DNA from: Athripsodes cinereus
Lineage: Eukaryota > Arthropoda > Insecta > Trichoptera > Leptoceridae
DNA length: 64,000 nucleotides
NCBI GenBank assembly: GCA_947579605.1
Contig: OX388314.1
Location: 5,022,001 to 5,086,000 of the forward strand
Reading direction: 5' to 3'
In this document: in pieces, positions 20,303-30,924 of the stretch
Numbering within the stretch: position 1 is the stretch's first letter
How the letters are laid out: each line of letters opens with the position of its first letter
Notes under the pieces: model-generated
What the model saw: only the letters and a program-made list of their open reading frames with translations
The model's database searches: none
Told to the model about the DNA's origin: nothing
Made by a program: the position numbers and the translations under genes

Positions 20303-20594
20303 AAAATTATTGTTTTGATCGAAAACCACAAATCTTTCGATTAAAAAACCCAGCATTTACTTTCTTCATTACTTCTTCTCCTTTTCGTGTCGGTTAGCAA
20401 ACGATAAAATAACAAAACATTGATTTATTTCTTCATTTGACATTTCTTTTTTTTTCATTTTTCCTGCTGAGACCGTCTTGGCCAAAAGCTGTTATGGTCT
20501 CAGTGCAGGGTGATATTTTTAGAATAATAATAATTACTCAAAATTGTTTTGATCGAAAACCACAAATCTTTCGATTGAAAACCTAACATTTACT
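20303..20594. repeat. about 50-bp direct repeats flanking a LINE tail
   Basis: TTGTTTTGATCGAAAACCAC and AAATCTTTCGATT followed by CATTTACTTT occur at 20303-20360 and again at 20545-20598. Between them is a 3'-end cassette, GCTGAGACC...CCAAAAGCTGTTATGG then TCTCAGTGCAGG (20466-20508), with an AATAATAAT tail. The cassette recurs at 46990-47095 without the flanking repeat. Confidence 0.6.
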
Positions 20595-20599
20595 TTTTG

Positions 20600-21185
20600 C
20601 ATTGCAAAAATGATAATACCTTTTTCACGGGGTTTAATAAAAGCTTGCAAATTGGCATAGGCTGGTATTAACACAATATGCAATGCATATCAAAGATGGA
20701 TAAAAAATATCTAAAGTGACAGCCGGGAAGATCCGAGACAATTATTTGAAGATCACAAGATAGAATGGTGAGATGTTGTAAGGAATATCGCATCAGGAAG
20801 TGTCAAACAAAATGCAATAATATGTTCAAGATAGAAATAAGAGTAAAATCAAAGATGAGTTCATATTCAGAAATTGAATGAAAAAGAATAAGAGGATGGA
20901 TTTTTTATGTAGGTACCTATTGCTTGTTTTAATGCAACAAAGTATTGTCGAGTGCACGCGCATGTAACATAAAGATAAATAATTTATTTCATTCATGATT
21001 ACAGCTAATTCTATTGCAATGACATTTTGCAATAGATAATAATACGGTGCGCATTTCAACGTGAGATGTAGTAATTTCATTTATCGGCAACGATCTTTGT
21101 TTAATATCGTTACAAAAGCAAAATTAATAAGCTTATAAGATCGGTGATTATAACATGGTCTTGCCTTCATGAAGTTTAAGTTTCG
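20600..21185. other. AT-rich spacer
   Basis: No feature recognised. Confidence 0.5.
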
Positions 21186-21194
21186 AATACAGGA

Positions 21195-21372
21195 TAAGTT
21201 CGTCGATAGCCTGGAGGTAGAGTCTCGGCCTCCGGAACAAGGGGTCCGTGGTTCGATCCCAGGTGCCGGCAAACTCCCCTTTCACGGCACAAGCTTTTAG
21301 CTTAGTGTGAAAGGTGTATAAGTTTGTATTTGGGTTTATAACAAAACCCAGATATATCTTTTTTAAAAAAAA
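21195..21372 (+). mobile_element. SINE-A, full-length tRNA-derived SINE
   Basis: Head AGTTCGTCGATAGCCTGGAG with Pol III A box TAGCCTGGAGG (21207-21217) and B box GGTTCGATCCC (21250-21260), then GTGCCGGCAAACTCCCC. The body is TTTGTATTTGGGTTTATAAC and the 3' end is CCCAGATATATC plus an A/T run. The promoter boxes are close to consensus, so a transcript is plausible. Confidence 0.9.
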
Positions 21373-21430
21373 AAGTTACGACGTTTTTAATGTTATACCT
21401 GTAAACAAATATAATTATTCTTCAAGTATC

Positions 21431-21563
21431 TTCAACATTAGGCGATGAAATTTGCCACCCATTTTGAATGTCTTAATTCTTATTGACACATTGAGGACAA
21501 CTAGCATTTTATTACATGCTGTTAGTTTGGTGGCTATCCCACTTGTGGAACATCTCGTATACT
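21431..21563 (+). mobile_element. SINE-C 3' half
   Basis: GCGATGAAATTTGCCACCC, GAATGTCTTAATTCTTATTG, then GGTGGCTATCCCACTTGTGG. Confidence 0.75.
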
Positions 21564-21569
21564 ATAATA

Positions 21570-21840
21570 TACTCTCACACCGTACCCCAAGTGATGTAGG
21601 CAGAGAGAACGGAACGCCATATAGATATATATTCTACCTATACATACTTCTACATTCATACAATTTCTCATACATTTCTCTAACTCAACTCACGACCGTC
21701 CATGAGAATTATATCTGCGCGATAGGTCACGTGGCTCTCGGACGACGACCACGCTTTTCACACCTCATCTTTCAGATAAGCATATACTCTCTGTCATCCA
21801 TTCGTACCACATGTCCAAACCATCAAAACATATCGTAATG
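21570..21840 (-). pseudogene. LINE-E relative (LINE-G), C-terminus and 3' end
   Basis: Plus-strand CTCACACCGTACCCCAAG and AGAACGGAACGCCATATAG, followed by text complementary to codons for the GRxRFLxxxR and FGHVxRM region. Same family as 35612-36070. Inactive. Confidence 0.65.
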
Positions 21841-21862
21841 GTACAAATACAAATATTACTAG

Positions 21863-22010
21863 GTACTACTACTACTATCCCATCACGGTATATCCCACAA
21901 GTGGGGTAGCCAGCTGACCAACCGCATGCAATAAGCATACTAGCTGTCCTCTCCATGTCAACAAAATAATAAGACATTCAGGCTGGGTGGCAAAGCACAT
22001 CACTGAATTC
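21863..22010 (-). mobile_element. SINE-C 3' part with TAG tail
   Basis: TACTACTACTACTATCCCAT, then GTGGGGTAGCCAGCTGACC and GGCTGGGTGGCAAAGCAC. Confidence 0.85.
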
Positions 22011-22104
22011 AATTTAATTTAATTTGACAAATACGAATATTATTTATTTCATTTAGCTGTATCTTCCCAAAAACTGAGTAATAATAATAATAATAAGTAG
22101 ACAA

Positions 22105-22520
22105 CTTTTTTAAGATCCACCACCACCAAGGGCCCATTCAAGAATCATAATACCTCCTGAACAATAGGGTTTTTAACCTCGCCTTGAACACCTCCACACT
22201 CTCCAGAGTCCGCAAATCATAGGAAATTTTGTTCTACAGCAATGGACCAGCCACACAGAAGGCACGGTCAACATAGTTATCCAGATCTCCTCTACGCGGC
22301 ATCACAAATCTATTGACAGAGTCTGTGTTAGCAGACCTTAGTGATTTTTGCCTTTCCGTTGCCTCCTCAGAAATTCAGAACTCATGCATATGATATACAC
22401 CGGTGCCATGCCATGTAGTGCCTTGAACACAGTCAATATGATTTTGAACTCTACTCTTTCTCTGACTTTAAGCCAGTGAAGATCTTTGAAGACGAGGAGT
22501 TATGTGACAAGTTTTTTTGG
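22105..22520 (-). pseudogene. CR1/L2-type LINE C-terminus (LINE-C)
   Basis: Minus-strand frames give VEFKIILTVFKALHGMAPV, then GDLDNYVDRAFCVAGPLL, then LRTLESVEVFKARLKTLLF. This is the FKxLxxxYKxLHGxAPxY ... DRAFSVAGPxLWN ... FKxxLKTxLF end of CR1/L2-group LINEs. Stops interrupt it; RT is missing. Confidence 0.8.
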
Positions 22521-22905
22521 CATTGTAGATCAATGTAGCAGCTGCTAAAAGCTAAAATTAAATTTCAAACAAACAAATTCGAATATAAGTATTGTTGCAG
22601 ATTCTATGGAACATTCGGATATTAATGTTTCAAGGCAAAATCACGTAATTTATTGCGTAAATTAATAATTATGTGGTATTATTTCCTTCAGTTTTCAATT
22701 AAAGGTTTAATAGTAGGTATGATCATAGTGTTACCATAAAACCAATAGTACTTGAGTTGACAAACGTAGGTACTGCAGTACCAATAGGTATTCATAAGGT
22801 TTAGCTAGCTTTTAGTCAGATTGTTACATACTTACAAAAGAATTTAAGTTCGTTCGTAAATTTGAAGTCAACAAGCAAACTAATATCTATTTTTTTTTTA
22901 TTTAT
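22521..22905. other. AT-rich spacer
   Basis: Nothing recognised. Confidence 0.5.
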
Positions 22906-22911
22906 ATTAAC

Positions 22912-23110
22912 ACACGGATTATATTGGAGGGCTTGATAGAAGGAAGACGGAGAGTTGGCAGAAAGCAGATGTCCTGTATGATGTCGTAACATTAGAGAGT
23001 GGACCGGAATGAGGACGTTGGATGACCTGTTCGGAGTAGAACAGGGAGATTTTCGCCGGAGTGATCGCCAACGTCGGGGGGACCTGATATGGCACAGGAA
23101 GAAGAATATT
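22912..23110 (+). pseudogene. LINE C-terminal fragment, AAG-type tail
   Basis: The plus strand reads GLIEGRRRVGRKQMSCMM, then EWTGMRTLDDLFR, ending in GGAAGAAGAA. This is the GRRxxGRKxxSW..W-type tail of insect LINEs. Short and inactive. Confidence 0.6.
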
Positions 23111-23111
23111 T

Positions 23112-23357
23112 GTACCTGAGCCATTAGGACTCAAGTGCATTTTTGTCAAAAATGCCAAATTTACAAAAAAAGCTGAAATAACACAACAGTCGCGAGTCTT
23201 AAGTACAAAAATGCTTAGGGTCATAAGAATTGAAGTGCGCATTACTATGGTAGGTATATACTATATACAGCTTATTACTATGTTGAGATTTTTTCGATTA
23301 GAAAATTGAATTTGAAAATGGCATTTTAGTATTTAAGACTAAATGGCTCTTAGGTAC
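23112..23357. mobile_element. MITE-1 copy 1
   Basis: Inverted ends GTACCTGAG and CTTAGGTAC, extended inward by CATTAGGACTCAAGTGC and ACTAAATGGC. About 245 bp, noncoding. Copies at 39005-39236 and 57293-57534 share the whole length. Confidence 0.8.
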
Positions 23358-23965
23358 AGATATTAACACACGGCGTGAGCCCTTTACATGTCAATTGAGC
23401 AGTAAAATGCACAACAAAACAAACAGACGCAAAATCAAAAATCACAAGTCAAAAATACATTTTTGTATATATTTAAAATAATTAAAAAATAAGAAACAGA
23501 CCATGATAATAATATATTATGCTATTAGGCAAATTATAATGTCAACAGGTGAGAATATAAAAGTTTGAATACAATGGTATTGTCAAGTCAGGAAACCAAT
23601 AAAATAGAGTTCAATCTAGAGTACTCCTTCAGTGCAGCAATCCTCCTTTCACTGCGACATTAAATCCTATTTGTGCAATTGTGTGATATTTATTATTATA
23701 CGGCAAGAAGTATGTGATCGGCGTTGCCTTAAAAAACTTACAAAAAAAAGTGGGAGGCCTAGTTTTTGTTGCGGACTCCATGGAACATCTCCTCGAGCAA
23801 CACTAGGTTATAAGCGTTAAGTAATAAACGCTAATATACAAGTATTATTTTTGATCGATGAACAATAGCACATCTCGCAGTATTCGTAAATAAACAATAG
23901 ACTTTATAACATAGTGCAGTGGTTGGCAAATTCTACGTCTAAGAGCCAAATATGTACATAATATT

Positions 23966-24370
23966 TTTTTTTTTTAATATATTTATTTTATTCATAAATA
24001 CACAGTATACATTGATATTACAGTAATATTATAATAATCAATTATAACATTAACACACATATAAGAATCAGCTAGAAATATTAATACATATATAAGAATT
24101 TGTTACAAATAGCAAACTTTCAGTTCTCATGTACGTTCATCAAACGTTCAACAAAATCTACCAGTACAATACAAAATTAAACCAATACAATTATTCACAA
24201 CGTCAAAACAATATACAAATCAGTTGGATAAATTAATAATAATAAAAATCTCAATTGCTCAAAAATAGTATACAAGGAGAAAAAAAACATAATATAACCA
24301 CTGAACACATATTCTTGTGCAATGAGCGAGTTTATCGCTGAAGCGCGATATCTTCCAACTAACCCATACA
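23966..24370 (-). mobile_element. LINE-D 3' UTR inside hAT
   Basis: A poly-T run then AATATATTTATTTTATTC on the plus strand, ending with GAGCGAGTTTATCGCTGAAG and CTTCCAACTAACCCATA. That is the inverse of the LINE-D cassette at 48200-48350. Confidence 0.6.
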
Positions 24371-24434
24371 TACATTAAAAGGTTAAAATAATGAGACCCA
24401 GATTTGTTTACTCATAAAGTAATCATTCATTCAT

Positions 24435-24652
24435 TCCATCACGACATTTCTCACCAATGGGGGTAGCCAGCGAGCATACTACATGTAGGAAACATGCAAG
24501 TCGACTTCACCGTGCCAATAAAATGTAAGACATTCACGATAAAAGGCATGCCGCATAGCTGAATTATAGCTGTTAATAGTCTTATATTATGTGACATTTT
24601 ACGAGTACCTGAATTTTACAGGACACTCAAAAACTTACAGAAAAGATAAGAT
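24435..24652 (-). mobile_element. SINE-C inside hAT
   Basis: CCATCACGACATTTCTCACC, GGGGGTAGCCAGCGAGC, CCGTGCCAATAAAATG and GACACTCAAAAACTTACAG. Confidence 0.75.
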
Positions 24653-25478
24653 GATCCAGTAAACATCTATTATTATTTTTAACTTTCATTAAATTACGGA
24701 TATGAAAATACGGTATACATCAATTTTAATCCTGACATCGACTGACCAACACTTATTCAGAACAATGTCCTTGCATCTCCTTGGAAGGTTTGCGTTTGTC
24801 AGGTATCTATATTGTTTTTAATTAAAATCATGACTCCAGATTCTTGAAATCATGACTTTAGGAATCAAACCAAAATTATCCTCACGGACGGGCCATAGGG
24901 CAGGTGTGAAGGACTGGCTGGCTAAAACCGCCATCGTGGGAGTCTTTTATACTACAATGCAATGCGATACACTCTCTCTCTCATCAATGAAAACATTAAA
25001 TCCTCCCAAAAGAAACATGCATGCCAAACCTACTTTTCACCAAAGGAGACAGGACAAAGCGTTCGCTATCGGGACTTCCATCAATAAGACGACTTGTCAG
25101 TTTAATCTCGTTAAATTTCACGTCTGAAAAAAATTGTTCAAATTCGTGGTGTGGATATTTGTGCCAGAGCCGCATTTAAATGGCTAAAGAACCGCATGTG
25201 GCTCGAGAAGCGCACTTTCCTACCACTGACATATTGCAAGTGCATAAATAAATACATGACAAATATCGTAATATAATTATAGATATAATATGTCTTCGGT
25301 ACAAAATTAAACAATTTACTCGTCTTCGTCGTCGAGATTTACGCGAGATGCAAAGGTTATGAAACAAACATCGAGCATATTTTGAAATACCTGTTTAAAC
25401 ATCTATTATAATGTATGTAAAGAAAGACGATTGATTTAAGTTTTATTTTTTTTAATGTCATGGTGACCCGATGTCGTC

Positions 25479-25640
25479 GTCAATTGATTATTTGACAATG
25501 ATTTTATAAGACGAAACCAGATAACTATATTATTAAAAATAGAAAAACTTACCATTTGAGTTTCTTAACACAAATTAATATAGAGTTTTACAAAATAAAC
25601 GTCAGCTCAATCAACTGTTTTCACGTTTTTTTGTTGCATC
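25479..25640. mobile_element. MITE-3 partial copy
   Basis: ATTTGACAATGATTTTATA with GACGAAACCAG, then GAGTTTTACAAAATAAACGT and CTCAATCAACTGTTTTCACG, match parts of the palindromic element at 45959-46140, rearranged. Confidence 0.5.
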
Positions 25641-26059
25641 TGGATTTGAAATTCACATCCAATAGCTTCATAAAGTAGGTCACTGAAGTTCTAAGTCACA
25701 ATACTCTCTTCTTTATTTTTCATGGAAATAACTTGGAATCGGGTGAATTATAATAATATTATTTTAAATGATCAAATATAAAACGAAAATTTCAGAAAAG
25801 ATCGATGCATCTCGCGGATGCAGCTGCATCCATAGAGATGATTCTCTAATAAAAATATGAATACCTATTAATAATAATAAAGCCTTCAAGGTTTACAAAA
25901 CCGCACCGGAATAACTAAGTGAGCCAAGGTTTTTAGGTACGTAGAACCTAAATGCATAGTAATAATATAATATGTGCATACCTAGTATCAAGACATAACT
26001 ACAATGACAATAATGAGATGTTCACACGAAACGACATAAAGGCTGGACGATAACGCTCG
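25641..26059. other. AT-rich spacer
   Basis: Nothing recognised. Confidence 0.5.
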
Positions 26060-26345
26060 TATACTTCCGATGGCCGAACAGCCCTTGTAGGACCTTTGCC
26101 TCCGAAATAATACATTTCTAAGCCTTTCTATCTCGAGCAATGGACTGCCAGTCGTCTTTAGCATTGAGCTCCTCTAGATCACGGTTGATGTAATCCAACA
26201 ATCTTTGTTTTGGTCTGCCTAAAGGTCTTCTGCCCACGAGTATACCATGCAGAATACCTTTAGTCGCCCTTTCTTCTACGGATCTAACGACGTGACCAAT
26301 TCATGGCAATCTTCGGGAACTGATCTCACTTGTGATTTCGCTCGT
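26060..26345 (-). pseudogene. LINE C-terminal fragment
   Basis: Minus-strand frames give VGRRPLGRPKQRLLDYINRD, then LEELNAKDDWQSIARDR and KGPTRAVRP. The RRPxGRPKxRxxDxI...DDWxxxARDR order is a LINE C-terminus. Frameshifts are present. Confidence 0.65.
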
Positions 26346-26394
26346 ATAAAAAACAAAATCCGTTCAACTCCCAGAAACATGAAACGTGAATGAA

Positions 26395-26530
26395 ATTAAA
26401 ATAACAAATGTTTTTTCTACTAAATTGTTTTTATTGAGAGAGACTTGTATTGATCTTATAAGGACGCTGTCAATCTGCAAATGGTTGAAAATGTCCTTAT
26501 ACGACAAAAAACATTTGTTTTCTAATTTTG
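26395..26530. mobile_element. MITE-2-like palindromic element
   Basis: AACAAATGTTTTTTCTAC at the left and AAAAAACATTTGTTTTC at the right, with GAGAGAGACTTG and TTATAAGGAC/GTCCTTATA inside. Confidence 0.55.
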
Positions 26531-26796
26531 TTATGGAATTCTTCTACACATAGACACAGTGAATGAATTAACATGAAACGTGTGCAGACAGTCCACCGAA
26601 ATAGATTCAATTCTGTTTTGACACAGTTTCAAAAATAGGGGACGTCGAGATAGAGGTCGCTGGGTGTGCGCCTTTGGTCGAAAAATTTGTAGAATAAGAT
26701 ATAAAGCATATTTTTATGAAGGAAAAAACGACAATTTTGTAAAAGCGACACGAAAATATATAAAAGAGTAAACAACGCAAAGAAACTGCAAAAATT

Positions 26797-27052
26797 ACTA
26801 CTACTATACTATACCATCACGGCATATCCCACAAGTGGGGAAGCCAGCAGACCAGCTGCATGTAAGAAACATGCAAGCTGTCCTCTTCGTGCCAATATAA
26901 AATCAAGACATTCAGGATGAGTGGCAAACTTCATCGCTGAATTTAAGATGTACAATGTCTTATTTTTTTTCGAACACCTGCCTTTAACAGGACACTCGAA
27001 AACTTAAGGAGAAGAGTGGGAGACCAATTCTTTACCGGGTGCTCCACGGGAT
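26797..27052 (-). mobile_element. SINE-C, full length with perfect 13-bp TSD
   Basis: 256 bp bounded by AACTGCAAAAATT at 26784-26796 and 27053-27065. The minus strand begins ATCCCGTGGAGCACCCGG and ends GTATAGTAGTAGT. The perfect direct repeat fixes the element's exact ends and shows insertion by target-primed reverse transcription. There is no ORF. Confidence 0.95.
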
Positions 27053-27065
27053 AACTGCAAAAATT

Positions 27066-27215
27066 GTTGACTATATTTATTTATTTATTCATTCTTTACT
27101 GTACATTGATTAAAAACAATTACATAAATGTAAACATTCAAATTAAATACAATCAATATACAGAGGGCGAGTTTATCGCAAAGGTCCGATCTCTTCCAAC
27201 TAACCCATAAGTATT
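27066..27215 (-). mobile_element. LINE-D 3' UTR
   Basis: TTTATTTATTTATTCATTC on the left, GAGGGCGAGTTTATCGCAAA and CTCTTCCAACTAACCCATAA on the right: the inverse of the LINE-D cassette. The SINE-C target site adjoins it. Confidence 0.6.
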
Positions 27216-27924
27216 AACTTAAAAAAAACATACGATAAAAATATAATCAAAAATCTATGGCTAAAAATAAATCAAATTATAGATATGCGTATAAAAAGAA
27301 TCCAACAGACAAGAATAGAAAGGTTTTCAATTTGAGGCGATATCGTCATCACCAGCATTGCAAACTTATTGAAAAACTGTCCACACGGTTGAAACGGCTG
27401 ACGATATTTTAGATTCCTGGCGATATACGCCTCGTGTGAACACACTACAAAATTAATATTAATTTGATATCAATCATATATGGATATTCAAGAAAATTGA
27501 AATCGTACAATACCTCCTATTTAAGTGGTAAAATACATCGATGCAGAAATCAACGTCATCATCATCATCTCGTAGAAGACATGATGATAATTATGGTGTA
27601 TAATTCATTCATCACAATGGTATGTAATAATGAGGTGGAGTACTATAATATTATACAGAATCTAGGGTAAATTTCTACAGTATATTATACCTACGTAGTA
27701 CGGTTGAACCAGCACGAAAATATATTATATTAATGATCAAAGATGAATTTATTATTATTATCCTTCACTGTATACCGTTATATGATTTTATAGAAGTGCA
27801 CGTAAGGGTGCAGATGACTCAGATGCCAAAAAATAATATGTAAATACAATATAATTTTAATCCGTGAACCCCAACTATGAAGAAGGATAAAATATTATAT
27901 TGTTTTATATATTAAAGATTTTTT
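27216..27924. other. AT-rich spacer
   Basis: No recognised element; a 68-codon plus frame (27464-27670) contains a His run from CATCATCATCAT and is not credible. Confidence 0.5.
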
Positions 27925-28145
27925 TATATCTCTTCTTCTAATTCGGTCCCTCAATGCTGAGGATCGTGACCACCATGACCCCAACCAAGCGACAAGCTCC
28001 TCCACCGTGCCCTGTCCTCCGCCTGCCTAAACGCCTCACACATTGTACCCCCTGCAGCATCTCTCACATGATCTGACCATCTTGTTGGTATTCGGCCCCC
28101 GCTTCTTCTTCCTTCGACTCCACCAGACAAAATATTTTTTTCCAG
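27925..28145 (-). pseudogene. LINE C-terminal fragment
   Basis: Minus-strand text includes GRIPTRWSDHVRDAAGGTM and EAFRQAEDRARWRSL. It is related to the fragment at 37795-37910 (GGTCCCTCAAT, GAGGATCGTGACCA). Inactive. Confidence 0.65.
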
Positions 28146-28274
28146 ATTGCCTGGCTCTTTTTATATAAATAAATAATATATATTTATGTCCAATAGATAA
28201 ATATATATTACATCAAATAATAACAATAATTTTTTAATGTTCTGTAAAAGGCATGTGTTCGAAAAAAAAACACA

Positions 28275-28454
28275 TTTTTTTTTTTAAAGATATATCTGGG
28301 TTTTGTTATAAACCCAAATACAACCTTATACACCTTTCACAGTAAGCTAAAAGCTTGTGTCGTGAAAGGGGAGTTTGCCGGCACCTGGGATCGAACCCCG
28401 GACCTCATGTTTATAAGGCCAAGACTCTACCTCCAGGCTACCGACGAACTCTTA
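28275..28454 (-). mobile_element. SINE-A, full length
   Basis: From AAAGATATATCTGGGTTTTG to GGCTACCGACGAACTC on plus. The minus strand has B box GGTTCGATCCC and an A-box region AGCCTGGAGG. Confidence 0.9.
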
Positions 28455-28540
28455 TGGTTGTGTGTCTTAAATTTGGCGATGAGATTTGCCATCCACACTG
28501 AAAGTCTTAATTTTGTTCTGGCGCGGAGAGGACAACTTAT
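28455..28540 (+). mobile_element. SINE-C middle fragment
   Basis: TTGGCGATGAGATTTGCC, ATCCACACTGAAAGTCTT and GCGCGGAGAGGACAACTT. Confidence 0.6.
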
Positions 28541-28590
28541 TTATTTATTTATTTATTCATTCTACGGCAAAAAGCCCTTATTACATGATA
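28541..28590 (-). mobile_element. LINE 3' tail fragment (TAAA repeat)
   Basis: TTATTTATTTATTTATTTAT then TCTACGGCAAAAAGCCC, the inverse of a tail such as 49950-49991. Confidence 0.45.
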
Positions 28591-28599
28591 CATATATAT

Positions 28600-29640
28600 A
28601 TATGTCCTGAACTCTAAAAAATGTCAGGTAATGCATTTTTACCGCATAAAGCATCCTATTGAGTTTGAATATTCAATAGATGATTTAAAGTTGCAGAGGG
28701 TTGATGAGATTAGAGACCTGGGTGTTATACTGGACTGTAGACTGAGTTTTGTTAATCACATTAATTCCATATGTAGTAGAGCCATGAGGATGTTGGGATT
28801 TGTTATCCGAACTTGTAGACCATTCTCTGACATATTTACTCTAAAGATTCTCTATATATCTCTCATACGCAGTATTTTGGAATACAACTCATCTGTTTGG
28901 AGTCCTTGTTTTGAGATTCATAAAACTAATTTGAGCAGGGTGGAGCATAGATTTCTTAGACATATAAATTATAGATTGGGTATCCCTATGGAGGAGATGT
29001 GTTGCAGTTCAATATTGAACCACTTGAGTCTGTTGGGGCTGACTGAGAGAAGAGTACTTTGTGATTTGATTTTGTTACACAAAATAATTCACGGGAATCT
29101 TGATTGTCCAGATATATTGTCGAAGCTAAATTTTCATGTTCCCATAAGGGCTACTCGACAGGCTTTACCTTTTTATTGTAATAGTTCCAACACTTCTTAT
29201 GATTATAACTCGTCTGTCAACAGATTGCAGCGTCTTGGAAACAAAAATGCGGATGTTGTAGACGTATTTGGCACATCTCTGTTAGTATATAAGTTTAAGT
29301 TAATCGAATCACTTCTTTCAGACCAGACCTAGTAGATTTTCCCATGTATTTTTGTGCAGTTTTAGAATTATTTTAAAATTATTATCATTATTTTTTGTTT
29401 TTATCATGACTAGTGACTGGAATCTGTTTTTAATGAATTTATTGTGTTTTGTATTTAAATTTTAATTTTTACTTTTTGACTTTAACTGGAGAATGTTTTG
29501 TCTGTTTTTTTTAATGTTTTTATATTGTTTTTGTATTTTTGTATTGTTTTTATATTTTTATGGATTGGAAAGTTTATCTGTATACTTGTAAAGGCAATTG
29601 CCGTATATTGTATTAAATAAATAAATAAATAAATAAATAT
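28600..29640 (+). pseudogene. LINE-K 3' part, Jockey/CR1-like, with TAAA tail
   Basis: An open frame of 233 codons (28631-29332) reads RVDEIRDLGVILDCRLSF, then HINSICSRAMRMLGFVIR, LYISLIRSILEYNSSVW and LSRVEHRFLR. This is the segment after the RT active site in Jockey/CR1-group LINEs (DLGVxLDxxLxFxxHI...LEYxSxVWxP). The AUG is internal to a longer original ORF2. A T-rich 3' UTR ends at 29613-29640 in AAATAAATAAATAAATAAAT. 5'-truncated; the preserved C-terminal frame suggests modest age. Confidence 0.8.
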
Positions 29641-29718
29641 ATAAACAATTTCCACAACAATAAAATTGAAAACACAACACAAACACACTCAAATCTCAAT
29701 GATATAAAAACATATAAA

Positions 29719-29801
29719 AGACAACTTGCATGCTTATCGCATGCGGCTTGTCTGCTGGCTACCCCACTTATATTTTGTGATGGTATAATGGTAGTAGTGG
29801 T
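29719..29801 (+). mobile_element. SINE-C 3' fragment with TAG tail
   Basis: GACAACTTGCATGCTTATCG, GTCTGCTGGCTACCCC and GTGATGGTATAATGG, then TAGTAGTGG. Confidence 0.75.
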
Positions 29802-30120
29802 AATAAATAATTACGAAAGTATAATCTGCACCCCTCCCCAACCCCAGAATAGGTACCTCGTGATATCTTGTAACAGTGTACTGTGAAGGATAATAACATA
29901 GAATTATTTCCGACTGCCGAGTCGTGCGGACGTGCGCGATGCAGAGTGCGTGTGTTTTTTTACCGGTGTCTGATAAATAGTGTAATAAATTAAAAAATAG
30001 TGTTAAAACGATATTTCTAAAGTGTGTAATATTTTTAATCGCAATACGTTCAAACTCAAAAATGTGTAAATAATATTTTTATTAGTTTTTTATAAAAGTG
30101 AAATATTTTGAAACGCAAAA

Positions 30121-30924
30121 ATGTCCAATAGTGAGAAAATGATCATTAACGAACTACTTACGTTTATTCAAAATAAGATAGACGTAATGGATGAAGTGGC
30201 AATTGTTCAAATTTGCTCAACGCAATATTCAGAGGAAGAGGTAGAGTCAGCCAAAGAAACTCTTTACAGCTACGTGCCTGAGAGGAAAGTACAGCGCAAG
30301 GGTGATATGAAGAAAAATAAAAACCTCTTCGATATTATCAAAGTCCTAAAAGAAACTGAAGATGAGTGTCTCCCGATATTTGTGGCCAAGGATTTGCACA
30401 AATTACCGCCAGTAAACTTCGATCATGTAGATGTTACTTGTCTGTTAAAAGACATTACTTCCTTAAAACAAGAAATGAGTATTATGAGGAGTCAGATGAT
30501 TGATAAGAAAGACATACTAGAACTTAAGAACGAAATGTCCCTTTTTATGAATGGTCATGTTAAAAAAGTGGACAAAATATACGAAGAAAATAATGTGGAG
30601 GATGTCGAGGTGACACTTGACTGTGTAAATCATACAGATGAGCTTACAAGTAGAGATGAAAAGAATAGTATGAATACATATAGAGATATTCTTATTAATA
30701 ATGTGGTACCAACAACAAGCTCTGTACAAGACGGTTTAGCAAATGCACGTGTTATCACACGCTCTCCAGTACCTGAGAGAACTGTACAAGTGAAGGACAG
30801 CCGAACACGTGCAAAACAACTGCACAATAACAATAAACACTACGAAACGGATCGAGACGGCTTTGTTCAAGTCAGAAGGAGAAAAAAAAAGAAACATAAC
30901 GGCAACAGGGAAGCAGGCAGATAA
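30121..30924 (+). CDS. LINE-X ORF1, N-terminal and central part
   Basis: 267 codons starting ACGCAAAAATGTCC. ORF1 proteins of this LINE group coat the RNA and help assemble the retrotransposition particle. Residues 1-60 form an acidic helical start (FIQNKIDVMDEVAIVQIC). Residues 75-105 include DLHKLPPVNFDHVDVTCLLK, followed by a predicted coiled coil (about 108-150). The region from 165 on is low-complexity and polar, ending in a basic DGFVQVRRRKKKK. The frame then terminates at 30924 because of the 9-A run at 30882-30890. In related elements this basic stretch continues into the C-terminal domain, which here lies in the next frame. Confidence 0.85.
   Translation: MSNSEKMIINELLTFIQNKIDVMDEVAIVQICSTQYSEEEVESAKETLYSYVPERKVQRKGDMKKNKNLFDIIKVLKETEDECLPIFVAKDLHKLPPVNFDHVDVTCLLKDITSLKQEMSIMRSQMIDKKDILELKNEMSLFMNGHVKKVDKIYEENNVEDVEVTLDCVNHTDELTSRDEKNSMNTYRDILINNVVPTTSSVQDGLANARVITRSPVPERTVQVKDSRTRAKQLHNNNKHYETDRDGFVQVRRRKKKKHNGNREAGR

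Larger units (their letters stand above)
23917..25228. mobile_element. hAT element relic, 1.3 kb, with 8-bp TSD
   Basis: Left end CAGTGGTTGGCAAATTC; right end inverted CAGTGGTAGGAAAGTGC. Flanking octamers ACATAGTG (23909-23916) and ACATATTG (25229-25236) match at 7 of 8. Subterminal text AGAGCCGCAT, AACCGCATGTGGCTCGAG is typical of a broad hAT group. The interior was invaded by a LINE-D UTR and a SINE-C. A 91-codon frame (24852-25127) is unrecognised and is not a clear transposase. Confidence 0.8.

Noticed and set aside
21195..21372. Functional tRNA gene
   Set aside because: A and B boxes are present, but the acceptor and anticodon stems do not pair, and the unit repeats with a common non-tRNA body, so it is a SINE.
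22816..23242. Minus-strand frames of 102 and 107 codons
   Set aside because: They are shadows of a plus-strand LINE fragment and MITE-1.
24852..25127. 91-codon plus frame as a hAT transposase remnant
   Set aside because: No hATC dimerisation motif or RW-type conserved residues; kept only as an unrecognised frame inside the hAT relic.
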